A stretch of 64,000 nucleotides of DNA from Streptomyces vietnamensis. GTDB taxonomy: Bacteria; Actinomycetota; Actinomycetes; Streptomycetales; Streptomycetaceae. The notes beneath the pieces were generated by a model. It was not told where the DNA came from and made no database searches. It worked only from the letters and a program-made list of their open reading frames with translations. Below are positions 42,290-50,196 of this stretch, one piece after another. The position numbers and the translations under genes were made by a program. Position 1 is the stretch's first letter; every line of letters begins with the position of its first letter. Where the stretch lies: assembly GCF_000830005.1 (NCBI RefSeq), contig NZ_CP010407.1, positions 2,709,001-2,773,000 of the forward strand. Reading direction: 5' to 3'.

Positions 42290-42974
42290 CCGGGCCGAGG
42301 GGCGCGTCCGGGGACGCCAGGAACACCCAGGCGGACACCTTCGCCCCGTCCCGTACCCGTTCGACGTCCATCGCCACCCGCTCGTACCCGACGGGCAGCT
42401 CGAGGCGGTCGAGCAGCCCGAACAGATCGCTGTAGTCGCCGGACGAGGGCGTGAGCAGGGTGCCGACCACCCGGCCCCCGTGCGCCGGGACGACGTACGG
42501 GTAGCCGGGCCCGTCGTGCAGGACCGCCCCGTGCAGCACGGCGTCCGCCTCGGTGCCGATCCGGCCGGCGAGGAACCGGTCGTGGTTGTACCCGCCCGGG
42601 CGCAGCGTCCCGTACACGAAGAACGGCCGCTCCTCGCCCACCGGGTGCTCGATCAGCCGGGCCGCCGTGGTCTCCCGCTCGACCCAGCGGGCGTACTCCT
42701 CGCCGGCCCGGGCCACCCGGGTGGCGAGGATCTCGGGCGTCTCGTAGTCGTGGGCGGCGAGGAGGTGCGCCTCCAGGGCCTGGTAGTGGGCCTCGGTGGT
42801 CTTGAACACCACCTCCCACTCCTCGGCCGTCTCGATCGCGCCCTGCCAGTGGTAGACGGAGGTGAGGGGCCCGTTGATCTGCGCGCAGGCGGCGAGCCGG
42901 GCCTCGACGGCGCCGCGCGCCAGGGCGTCGGCCTTGGCGCGGGCGTCGGTGGTGGTGCGGACGGTGACGATCAC
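42255..42974 (-). CDS. CutA1-like domain fused to a gamma-glutamylcyclotransferase-like domain
   Basis: GTG 42974 overlaps the stop of the upstream ABC gene by 4 bp and follows GGTGGAGA; length 239. Residues 1-105 are a full CutA1 domain (VRTTTDARAKADALARG, RLAACAQINGPLTSVYHWQG, WEVVFKTTEAHYQALEAHL). Residues 115-239 are a GGCT/AIG2-like domain starting FFVYGTLRPGGYNHDRFL with the substrate-loop motif YGTLR, then LLDRLELPVGYERV. CutA1 is a trimeric protein linked to divalent-metal tolerance; GGCT folds act on gamma-glutamyl amines. The fusion is unusual. It is the last gene of the ABC operon. Confidence 0.85.
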   Translation of the reverse strand: MIVTVRTTTDARAKADALARGAVEARLAACAQINGPLTSVYHWQGAIETAEEWEVVFKTTEAHYQALEAHLLAAHDYETPEILATRVARAGEEYARWVERETTAARLIEHPVGEERPFFVYGTLRPGGYNHDRFLAGRIGTEADAVLHGAVLHDGPGYPYVVPAHGGRVVGTLLTPSSGDYSDLFGLLDRLELPVGYERVAMDVERVRDGAKVSAWVFLASPDAPLGPVIESGDWFDRP

Positions 42975-44860
42975 GTCTCCACCGTACGGGCGAACTGGGC
43001 GGCGTGCAGCCGGGCGTAGGCGCCCCCGGCGGCGAGGAGTTCCTCGTGGGTGCCCTGCTCGGCGATCGCGCCGCTCTCCATCACCAGGATCGTGTCGGCG
43101 TCCCGGATCGTGGAGAGCCGGTGGGCGACGACGAAGCTGGTGCGGCCGGCGCGCAGGGAGGCCATGGCCTGCTGGACGAGGAGTTCGGTACGGGTGTCGA
43201 CGGAGCTGGTGGCCTCGTCGAGGACGAGGATCACCGGGTCGGAGAGGAAGGCGCGGGCGAGGGTGACCAGCTGCTTCTCGCCGGCGCTGAGGCCGCCGCC
43301 GTCCTCGTCGAGGACGGTGTCGTAGCCGTCGGGCAGGGTGCGGACGAAGCGGTCGGCGTGGGCGGCCTTCGCGGCGGCGACGATCCGCTCGCGGGAGACC
43401 TCGCCGGGGACCCCGTAGGCGATGTTGTCGGCGATGGTGCCGCCGAAGAGCCAGGTGTCCTGGAGGACCATGCCGGTGGCGGAGCGCAGCTCCTCCCGGG
43501 TCATGGCGGCGGTGTCGACGCCGTCGAGGGTGATCCGGCCGCCGGTGACCTCGTGGAAGCGCATGAGCAGGTTGACCAGGGTCGTCTTGCCGGCGCCGGT
43601 GGGGCCGACGATGGCGACGGTGCGGCCGGGTTCGACGGTGAGCGACAGGTCCTCGATGAGCGGCCTGCCGTCCTCGTAGCGGAAGGCGACCTTCTCGAAG
43701 GAGACCCGGCCGCGCAGCTCGGCGGGCTTCCGGGGTTCGGTCGGGTCCGGGGACTCCTCCTCTGCGTCGAGGAGGTCGAAGACCCGCTCGGCGGAGGCGA
43801 CGCCGGACTGGAGGAGGTTGGCCATGGCGGCGACCTGGTTGATGGGGCCGTTGAAGTCGTACGAGTACTGGATGAAGGCCTGCACGTCGCCGACGGACAG
43901 CGTGCCGCTCGCCACCCGCAGGCCGCCGACGACGGCGATGGCGACGTAGTTGAGGTTGCCGACGAGGGTCAGGGCGGGCTGGATGAAGCCGGAGACGAAC
44001 TGGGCGCGGAAGCTCGCCCGGTAGAGCTCCTCGCCGAGCTCGTCGAAGCGGGCCACGGCCTCGGCGCGGCGGCCGAAGGCGACGACCTCGGTGTGGCCGG
44101 TGATCATCTCCTCGACGTGGCTGCCGAGCCGACCGGTGACCGCCCACTGCTTCACGAACTGGGGCTGGGCGCGCTTGCCGACGAAGGTCGCGACGGCGAC
44201 GGACACGGGCACGGTGGCGAGGGCGACGAGGGCGAGCAGCGGGGAGATCCAGAACATCATCACGAGGACGCCGGCCAGGGTGAGCAGGGCGCGCGTCATC
44301 TGGCTGAAGGCCTGCTGGAGGGTCTGGACGATGTTGTCGATGTCGTTCGTGGTGCGGGAGAGGACCTCGCCGCGCGGCTGCCCGTCGAGGTAGGTGAGGG
44401 GCAGCTTCGCCAGCTTGTGCTGGGCGCGTTCGCGCAGCCGGTGGCCCGCGCGCTGGACGACGGTGGTGGCGATCCGCAGCTGGACCCAGGTGAGGGCGGA
44501 GGAGCCGGTGACGACGGCGACGGAGAGGGCGAGGATCCGGCCGACGGCAGCGAAGTCGACGCCCGCGGGGCCGGTGGCACCGGTGATGACGAGGTCGGTG
44601 GCGCGGCCGAGGAAGAGGGGGCCGAGGACGGAGAGGGAGACGGCGGCGGCACCGGCGGCGAGGACGGCGAGGAGGAGGGCCCGGTCGGGGGCGAGGGTGC
44701 GCAGGAGGCGGAGGCCGGAGGAGCGGAAGGAGAGGGAGCGTTCGAGGGAGGGGGCGGCGAGGCCGGGGCCGCGCTGGGGAGGGGGGCCGGTGCGGGCGGG
44801 GACGGTGGCGGGGGCCTTGGTGGTGGGGCGAGGGGCGCGGGTCTCGGTCGCCGTGCTCAT
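42971..44860 (-). CDS. ABC exporter half-transporter, catalytic subunit (second pair)
   Basis: ATG 44860 overlaps the upstream stop (ATGA); length 629. After a disordered 45-residue N terminus come six helices, Walker A GPTGAGKTT, altered signature LSAGEKQ, and Walker B plus catalytic Glu in ILVLDEATSSVD. It is closely similar to the subunit at 25390 throughout (NDIDNIVQTLQQ, MMFWISPLLALVAL, GMVLQDTWLFGGTIADNIAYG). Encoded second in a three-gene operon with the degenerate partner and the CutA fusion. Confidence 0.92.
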   Translation of the reverse strand: MSTATETRAPRPTTKAPATVPARTGPPPQRGPGLAAPSLERSLSFRSSGLRLLRTLAPDRALLLAVLAAGAAAVSLSVLGPLFLGRATDLVITGATGPAGVDFAAVGRILALSVAVVTGSSALTWVQLRIATTVVQRAGHRLRERAQHKLAKLPLTYLDGQPRGEVLSRTTNDIDNIVQTLQQAFSQMTRALLTLAGVLVMMFWISPLLALVALATVPVSVAVATFVGKRAQPQFVKQWAVTGRLGSHVEEMITGHTEVVAFGRRAEAVARFDELGEELYRASFRAQFVSGFIQPALTLVGNLNYVAIAVVGGLRVASGTLSVGDVQAFIQYSYDFNGPINQVAAMANLLQSGVASAERVFDLLDAEEESPDPTEPRKPAELRGRVSFEKVAFRYEDGRPLIEDLSLTVEPGRTVAIVGPTGAGKTTLVNLLMRFHEVTGGRITLDGVDTAAMTREELRSATGMVLQDTWLFGGTIADNIAYGVPGEVSRERIVAAAKAAHADRFVRTLPDGYDTVLDEDGGGLSAGEKQLVTLARAFLSDPVILVLDEATSSVDTRTELLVQQAMASLRAGRTSFVVAHRLSTIRDADTILVMESGAIAEQGTHEELLAAGGAYARLHAAQFARTVET

Positions 44861-46590
44861 GCGGCTTCCTCCTCGGTGAGCTGGGAGAGGACGATCTCCC
44901 GGTAGGTGGGGTTGTCCCGCATGAGGGACGTGTGGGTGCCGGTGCCGACGGTGCGGCCCCGGTCGAGGACGACGATCCGGTCGGCGTGCCGGATGGTGGA
45001 GACGCGCTGGGCGACGATGACGACGGTGGCGTCGGCGGTCTCCTCGCGCAGGGCGGTGCGGAGCCGGGCGTCGGTCCGGGGGTCGAGCGCGGAGAAGGAG
45101 TCGTCGAAGAGGTAGAGGCGGGGGCGGGCGACGAGCACGCGCGCGATGGCGAGGCGCTGGCGCTGGCCGCCGGAGAAGTTGGCGCCGCCCTGGGAGACGG
45201 GGGCGTCGAGGCCGTCGTCGAGTTCGCGTACGAAGTCGGCGGCCTGGGCGACCTCCAGGGCGTGCCAGAGCTCCTCGTCGGTCGCGTCGGGCCGGCCGTA
45301 CCGGAGGTTGGTCGCCACGGTCCCGGAGAAGAGGTACGGCTTCTGGGGGACGAGTCCGACGGTCTTCGCCATCAGCTGCGGGTCGAGCCGCCGCACGTCG
45401 ACGCCGTCGACGAGGACCTCGCCGTCCGTGGCGTCGAAGAGCCGGGGCACGAGCCCGAGGAGGGTCGACTTGCCCGCGCCGGTGGAGCCGACGACGGCGG
45501 TGGTCTCGCCGGGCCGGGCGACCAGGGCCACGTCGTGGAGGACGGACTCCTCCGCGCCCGGGTAGCGGAAGCCGACGCCGTCGAGGTCGAGGCGGCCGGG
45601 GCCTGCGAGGGTCCGGACGGGGTCGGCGGGCGGGGTGACGGAGGAGCGGGTGTCGAGGACCTCGCGGACGCGCTCGGCACCGGCTTCGGCGCGGGGCATG
45701 TGCATGAACAGGAAGAGGACCATCATCACGGACATCGAGGTCTGGAGGAGGTAGCCGAGGAAGGCGACGAGCCCGCCCGGCTGGAGGGCGCCGGAGTCGA
45801 TGCGGTGGGCGCCGACGTACACGAGGGCGACGGTCGTCAGCTGCCAGACGATCAGGACCGTGGGGAACATGAGGGCCTGGAGCCGGCCGGCCCTGAGGCC
45901 GACGGTGAGGAGTTCGTCGTTGGCCGTGGCGAACCGTTCCCGCTCGTGCCGGTCGCGGACGAAGGCGCGGACCACCCGGACGCCGGTGATCTGCTCGCGG
46001 AGCACGCGGTTGGCCCGGTCGACGCGCTCCTGCATGCCGCGGAAGAGGGGCCGCATGCGCAGCACGACGGTGCCGACGGCGCCGGTCATCACGGGCACGA
46101 ACGCGAACAGGACGAGCGCGAGCGGCACGTCCTGGCGCAGGGCCATGACGAGTCCGCCGGCGCAGAGCAGCGGGGCGGCGACCAGCATGGTGAGGACGAG
46201 GACGGTGAACGTCTGGATCTGCTGGACGTCGTTGGTGGTCCGGGTGATGAGGGAGGCGGCGCCGAAGCGGCCGCGCTCCCGGGCGGAGAAGTCCTGGACG
46301 CGGCGGAACACCTCGGAGCGCAGGTCGCGGGCGACGCCCATGGCGATCCTGGCGCCGGTGTAGGTGGCGGCGGCGGCCGCGGCGGCCTGGAGGAGGGTGA
46401 CGGCGATCATCACGGCGCCGCCGGAGAGGACCCGGCCGGTGTCGCCGCGCAGGACGCCGTGGTCGATGACGCCGGCGTTGAGGGTGGGCAGGGTGAGGGA
46501 GGCGAGGGTCTGGACGAGCTGGAGGGCGACGAGGAGGACGAGGAGGGACCGGTACGGCCGGAGGCGGGGTGCGAGCAGTCGGAACAGCAT
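44857..46590 (-). CDS. ABC exporter half-transporter, degenerate-site subunit (second pair)
   Basis: ATG 46590 gives 577 residues, exactly the length of its paralogue at 23657. Walker A is GSTGAGKST, signature FSGGQ, and Walker B YLFDDSFSALD with Asp replacing the catalytic Glu. Six helices precede it. No Shine-Dalgarno lies before the ATG; instead a SoxR/MerR-like promoter places the transcript start at or next to the ATG, so the mRNA may be leaderless. Redox or xenobiotic-induced export is inferred. Confidence 0.92.
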   Translation of the reverse strand: MLFRLLAPRLRPYRSLLVLLVALQLVQTLASLTLPTLNAGVIDHGVLRGDTGRVLSGGAVMIAVTLLQAAAAAAATYTGARIAMGVARDLRSEVFRRVQDFSARERGRFGAASLITRTTNDVQQIQTFTVLVLTMLVAAPLLCAGGLVMALRQDVPLALVLFAFVPVMTGAVGTVVLRMRPLFRGMQERVDRANRVLREQITGVRVVRAFVRDRHERERFATANDELLTVGLRAGRLQALMFPTVLIVWQLTTVALVYVGAHRIDSGALQPGGLVAFLGYLLQTSMSVMMVLFLFMHMPRAEAGAERVREVLDTRSSVTPPADPVRTLAGPGRLDLDGVGFRYPGAEESVLHDVALVARPGETTAVVGSTGAGKSTLLGLVPRLFDATDGEVLVDGVDVRRLDPQLMAKTVGLVPQKPYLFSGTVATNLRYGRPDATDEELWHALEVAQAADFVRELDDGLDAPVSQGGANFSGGQRQRLAIARVLVARPRLYLFDDSFSALDPRTDARLRTALREETADATVVIVAQRVSTIRHADRIVVLDRGRTVGTGTHTSLMRDNPTYREIVLSQLTEEEAA

Positions 46591-46597
46591 GCGGATG

Positions 46598-46628
46598 ATC
46601 GTGATACCTCAAGCTTGGTTGAGGTCAA
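46598..46628 (-). promoter_or_regulatory. SoxR/MerR-type promoter-operator of the ABC-CutA operon
   Basis: On the minus strand: -35 TTGACC (46628-46623), a 19-bp spacer containing the dyad ACCTCAA-N6-TTGAGGT (46625-46606), and a -10-like CACGAT (46603-46598). CCTCAA...TTGAGG is the half-site pair of SoxR boxes (E. coli soxS has CCTCAAGTTAACTTGAGG), and the 19-bp spacer is the MerR-family hallmark. The ATG at 46590 is 7 nt after the -10. No merR-type gene lies in this window. Confidence 0.7.
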
Positions 46629-46648
46629 GCGTCTTCCGTACGAAGTCC

Positions 46649-46712
46649 GGTCAGGGCCACGTGCGGTCCGGGCCACGTGCAGTCCAAGCCAAGTGCGGTC
46701 CGGGCCACGTGC
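46649..46712. repeat. Four tandem copies of a 16-bp repeat
   Basis: Units start at 46649, 46665, 46681 and 46697. Consensus GGTCCGGGCCACGTGC; the second and fourth are identical, the third reads AGTCCAAGCCAAGTGC. Each unit except the third holds the palindrome CACGTG. The array lies between the SoxR-like promoter and the start of the aminotransferase gene at 46738. Confidence 0.85.
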
Positions 46713-46737
46713 GTTCCGCGGGTCGTACGGTGAGGGC

Positions 46738-47532
46738 ATGACGACACCTCCCCCGCGCATCGAGATCGACGGCACCCCGGCGGCCGACCCGGAGCTCCTC
46801 GCCGCCCTCATGAGCGGCTACGGCCACTTCACGGCGATGCAGGTACGGGACGGGCGCGTGAAGGGCCTCGCCCTGCACCTCGACCGCCTCGACCGCTCGA
46901 CCCGCGAGCTCTTCGACCGGGAGCTGGAGGGCAAGCGGGTGCGCGAGCTCGTCACCGGGGCCCTCGCGAACGCCGGGCGGCGGGACGCCTCGGTCCGGGT
47001 GTACGTGTACGAGGGCGCCCGCACCGTGGTGACCGTCGCGGACCCGGCCCCCGACGGCCCCGGCGCCCCGCAGCGCCTGACGACCGTCGACTACTGGCGG
47101 CCCGCGCCGCACATCAAGCACCTGGGCGGCTTCGGCCAGCGCTACCACGGCGAGGCGGCCCGCCGGGCCGGCTTCGACGAGGCCCTGCTGACCTCCCCGT
47201 ACGGCGAGATCGCCGAGGGCGCGGTCACCAACATCGCCTTCTGGGACGGCACTTCGGTGGTCTGGCCGTCGGCACCGTGCCTCACCGGCATCACCATGGC
47301 CCTCCTGGAGCCGCGCCTGCCCTCGGTCCGGCGCCCGGTCACCCTGGCCGACCTCCCGGGCTTCCGGGCGGCGTTCGTGACGAACTCCCGGACGATCGCG
47401 CCGGTGACGGCGATCGACGAGACGACGTTCGCGGTGGACGAGGAGCTGATCGGGCGGGTGTTCGCAGCGTACGACAGCGTGACTCCGGAGGAGATCGCGG
47501 CCGGCGCTCAGCCGGGGAGTTCGTCCAGGTAG
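46738..47532 (+). CDS. Class IV PLP-dependent aminotransferase (BCAT/ADC-lyase family)
   Basis: ATG 46738 follows GTGAGG. The 264-residue protein matches class IV enzymes: LHLDRLDRSTRELFD, HIKHLGGFGQRYHGEAARRA with the candidate PLP lysine, and GEIAEGAVTNIAFWDG, the conserved E/N region. Family members are branched-chain or D-amino-acid aminotransferases and 4-amino-4-deoxychorismate lyases. Nothing nearby fixes the substrate. The 3' end overlaps the convergent XRE gene by 25 bp. Confidence 0.85.
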   Translation: MTTPPPRIEIDGTPAADPELLAALMSGYGHFTAMQVRDGRVKGLALHLDRLDRSTRELFDRELEGKRVRELVTGALANAGRRDASVRVYVYEGARTVVTVADPAPDGPGAPQRLTTVDYWRPAPHIKHLGGFGQRYHGEAARRAGFDEALLTSPYGEIAEGAVTNIAFWDGTSVVWPSAPCLTGITMALLEPRLPSVRRPVTLADLPGFRAAFVTNSRTIAPVTAIDETTFAVDEELIGRVFAAYDSVTPEEIAAGAQPGSSSR

Positions 47533-48380
47533 TGGGCGAGTGAGGGGAGGGCGACCCACAGCTGGTCGAAGTAGGCGGCGAAGTACCCCATGAACCTGGG
47601 ATGTTCGACGCTGAAGCCGTTGAGCCGCTGCTTCGACCCGCCGGAGAAGGCCAGGAAGGCCACGCTGTCGTCGATCAGCGCCATGTTGAGGCCGTCGGCG
47701 GCGGCGGTCCACCGCATCACGGCCGCCTCGTAGTTGAGGATGCCCTCGGTCTCCCCGTGATGCCGCCGCACCCAGGCCAGGACGTCCTTGTCGGGCACCG
47801 CGTCCCGCTCGGGCACGCCGATGATCCGGCGCACGCTCCGCTCGTCCTCGCTGTCGGCGGCGGCCCAGTCCTGGACCGCCCTGAAGTACTCGCGGGAGGC
47901 GTTCGTACTGGTCTGGTCGGGCGGGTAGCGGCGCGTGTAGGTGACCCGGATCTCCGAACCGGCGCCCCGCACCCGCTCCGCCGCGGCCTCGTAGAACTCC
48001 CGGTTGTCCTTGTACCAGTGGACTCCGGGCAGCGTCTCCCCGCCCGCGAGCGCGTCGAGCGGGAGGGGCGGCGGCAGCGGCACCGGCGGGGCCTCGCCCG
48101 CCCTGCCCGCCTCCTCGATCTCGCGCCGGGCGGTCAGCCAGCGGTCCCGCCAGTCGGCGGGCTTCCCGCCGAGGGCCTCGACGAGCGCGCACATGTGCTC
48201 CCAGGAGGGGAAGCGGCGGCCGTTCAGGATCATCGAGACGTTGCTGCGCGCGCACTCCATGGACCGCGCGAGCGCGTCGAGCGTCGGCTTGGTGAGGGTC
48301 TGCCGGCGCAGCTCGCGCAACTCGGCGGCGAAGCGCTCCTGCGGGCCGTACGGGGCCGGCGAGGAGGCCGTGTCGGTCAT
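47508..48380 (-). CDS. XRE-family helix-turn-helix regulator
   Basis: ATG 48380 (MTDTASSPAPYG) gives 290 residues. The helix-turn-helix is near residues 20-65 (LRELRRQTLTKPTLDALARS, ARSNVSMILNGRRFPSW). The C-terminal 190 residues contain HWYKDNREFYEAAAERV and a YTRRYPPDQT region, suggesting a ligand or partner domain. Streptomyces carries many such regulators paired with small DUF397 proteins; none is adjacent here. Target unknown. Confidence 0.8.
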   Translation of the reverse strand: MTDTASSPAPYGPQERFAAELRELRRQTLTKPTLDALARSMECARSNVSMILNGRRFPSWEHMCALVEALGGKPADWRDRWLTARREIEEAGRAGEAPPVPLPPPLPLDALAGGETLPGVHWYKDNREFYEAAAERVRGAGSEIRVTYTRRYPPDQTSTNASREYFRAVQDWAAADSEDERSVRRIIGVPERDAVPDKDVLAWVRRHHGETEGILNYEAAVMRWTAAADGLNMALIDDSVAFLAFSGGSKQRLNGFSVEHPRFMGYFAAYFDQLWVALPSLAHYLDELPG

Positions 48381-48734
48381 GAGCGGTGCCCTTCGCGTCG
48401 CAGGACGTTCCCGCAGGAGGTTCCCGGCAGGACGGTTCCCGAGTGTTCTCCGATGGTCCGTCATTGTCCGTCAGCTTCACAGAAGTTGACAGACCGGTGC
48501 GGGCGTTCCGCTCCGTCAGTACCGGTCTACGCGCGTCTTCCAGCCATTGCCCGGGCCCACCGGCCGCCGCACACTCGGGACATCGAGCCTGGCACCGCTC
48601 AGGCAGGGAGGAGGGACACCCCATGTGACCTGACATACCTTGCGGAACAGACGCGGAAGAAACGGCCGAGGCCGCCCCTTCGCATCCGGGCAGGAGCAGG
48701 GGCGGCCTTCCGACCACACACAAGGGAGAACCCC
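48381..48734. other. 354-bp divergent promoter region with an inverted repeat
   Basis: It separates the XRE regulator from the small-protein pair. AGACCGGT (48491-48498) and ACCGGTCT (48531-48538) are exact inverted copies 32 bp apart. TCCGTCA occurs twice at 48460-48475. No gene is supported. Confidence 0.45.
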
Positions 48735-48926
48735 GTGTTCGTCGATCTCAGAGTAGACCTTCCGGTCAAGAGCGCCGCGTTCCTCGCCTCGCTCGTCCTC
48801 GGCATCATCCTGGTGCTCTCCCCCGCGGCGGGCGCGGGAGTCCCGGAGCAGGCGTGGCTCTTCCTCGGAGCCCTCGCCGCCCTCGGGGCCGGCCCTCGGG
48901 GCGGTGCGGGGAGGGCGGGACGATGA
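48735..48926 (+). CDS. Small membrane protein, 63 residues
   Basis: GTG 48735 is preceded by AAGGGAGAA. The product is VFVDLRVDLPVKSAAFLASL... with two hydrophobic segments (FLASLVLGIILVLSPAAGAG and AWLFLGALAALGAG) and a Gly/Arg-rich end. Its stop overlaps the ATG of the next gene (ATGA), so it is translated with the zinc-ribbon protein. No known family. Confidence 0.65.
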   Translation: MFVDLRVDLPVKSAAFLASLVLGIILVLSPAAGAGVPEQAWLFLGALAALGAGPRGGAGRAGR

Positions 48927-49138
48927 CGAACGGTGAGGAGCGGACGCTCGACTGCCCCCGGTGCGCCGCGGCGACGCCGCACCGGACGTACACCTCGCCC
49001 GCCGTGGGCTGCGCCGGGGAGCGGATCGTGCTGGTCCTGCACGAATGCCGGCGATGTCGGTACGCGTCGGTGGGCTCCGCCGGCCGGCCGGTCGGCTGCC
49101 TGCCGTCCGGTCCCGGCTGCGGGGCGGACCGCGGCTGA
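48923..49138 (+). CDS. Small zinc-ribbon protein, 71 residues
   Basis: ATG 48923 overlaps the previous stop. The product MTNGEERTLDCPRCAAATPH... has paired cysteines CPRC (11-14) and CRRC (42-45) about 30 residues apart, as in a rubredoxin-like or zinc-ribbon fold, and a Gly/Cys tail. It forms a two-gene operon with the small membrane protein and is followed by a UUCG hairpin. Function unknown. Confidence 0.65.
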   Translation: MTNGEERTLDCPRCAAATPHRTYTSPAVGCAGERIVLVLHECRRCRYASVGSAGRPVGCLPSGPGCGADRG

Positions 49139-49161
49139 CGGAAAGGCGCCGGGAGGGAGAG

Positions 49162-49194
49162 GGGCCGGGGTGCCTTCGGGCGCCCCGGCCCTTT
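49162..49194 (+). terminator. UUCG-loop terminator after the small zinc-ribbon gene
   Basis: GGGCCGGGGTGCC (49162-49174), loop TTCG, GGCGCCCCGGCCC (49179-49191), then TTT. A 13-bp stem with one G-T pair, 23 bp after the stop. Confidence 0.85.
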
Positions 49195-49442
49195 CGCATA
49201 CCCCCTGCACCTGCTCACCCGTTCGGCACGGACCGTCAGATGACACTCCATGAACCGCTCTGACCTGCGGAAATGTCCGAAATCCAGGCGACACACCGTA
49301 TCGGACGGAGCAATCCTGATGATCCATCAGCAGGCGGGGTGTGCGGCGCGGCTCTTATCTCGGTCTTAGAAGGTCCGGCTCCGGGATGTCCCTCCCGGCA
49401 GGACCAGCCGGCATGACCGCTCGCGCGCCCCGGAGGACCCCC

Positions 49443-50048
49443 ATGCGCACCACTGCCCGTCTGTTCACCGGTACCGCGCTGGCGGTCGTCGCGATCGGGG
49501 CGTTCGCCGCCCCCGCGGCGTACGCGGACAACGACCCCTCATCGTGGAACAGCGAGAGCCACGAGTCGAGCGGGAACCACGAGTCGAACGGCAACCACGA
49601 GTCGAACGGCAACCACGAGTCGAACGGGAACCACGAGTCGCTGGAGATCAACCCGTCGTCCGTGTCCCCCGGCGAGACCGTCACCGTGAACACGCTCGCC
49701 TGCGGCAAGCACGGGCACGGTGTCGGCGACGCGAACTCGCTCGGCGCGGGCGAGTTCCAGCTGAAGCCGAGCACGCACAAGGAGGTCGTGGTCGGACAGT
49801 TCGAGGTGCCGGAGCACGTCAAGGCCGGTTCCTACTGGATCAGCGTGGCCTGCGACAACGGCAAGACCGCCCGGGGCGACCTGTGGGTCAAGCACCGGAG
49901 TCCCAGCGGCCACGTCCAGACCGGTGTCGGGGGCAGCGTCGGCCCCGACACCGCCCAGGTCACGGCGGGCGCGGCGGTGCTGGCCGCGGCTGCCGTCGGC
50001 GGGGTCTGGCTCCTGCGCCGCCGGGCGAGCGGCGCGCAGGACCACTGA
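49443..50048 (+). CDS. Cell-surface protein with NHESNG repeats, probable sortase-locus partner
   Basis: ATG 49443 follows GGAGG and starts a signal peptide (MRTTARLFTGTALAVVAIGA, cleavage after AYA). The 201-residue protein then has five hexapeptides of the type NHESNG (about 39-66), a beta domain (LEINPSSVSPGETVTVNTLA, one Cys pair with VACDNGK), and a C-terminal helix AAVLAAAAVGGVWLLRRR, the shape of a sortase-substrate tail but without LPxTG upstream. The sortase gene follows 148 bp later, which suggests it is processed or acts together with that enzyme. Confidence 0.78.
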   Translation: MRTTARLFTGTALAVVAIGAFAAPAAYADNDPSSWNSESHESSGNHESNGNHESNGNHESNGNHESLEINPSSVSPGETVTVNTLACGKHGHGVGDANSLGAGEFQLKPSTHKEVVVGQFEVPEHVKAGSYWISVACDNGKTARGDLWVKHRSPSGHVQTGVGGSVGPDTAQVTAGAAVLAAAAVGGVWLLRRRASGAQDH

Positions 50049-50196
50049 GACCACCGCCCGTCCTGCCCCCGCCGCGCGCCCGTACACGGCCCGGCGGGGG
50101 CAGGGCCACACCCCGGGGCGGCGTTCCGGGGCCGCATCCCGGGACCACGCCCCAGGGCCACATGCACGAAGCGACCGAGGGACCGAGGGAATCCAG

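Noticed and set aside
42971..46612. A single 1,213-residue ABC protein
   Set aside because: The first 600 codons are a non-coding frame of the first ABC gene. The two subunits are in different frames and overlap by ATGA, so they are separate proteins.
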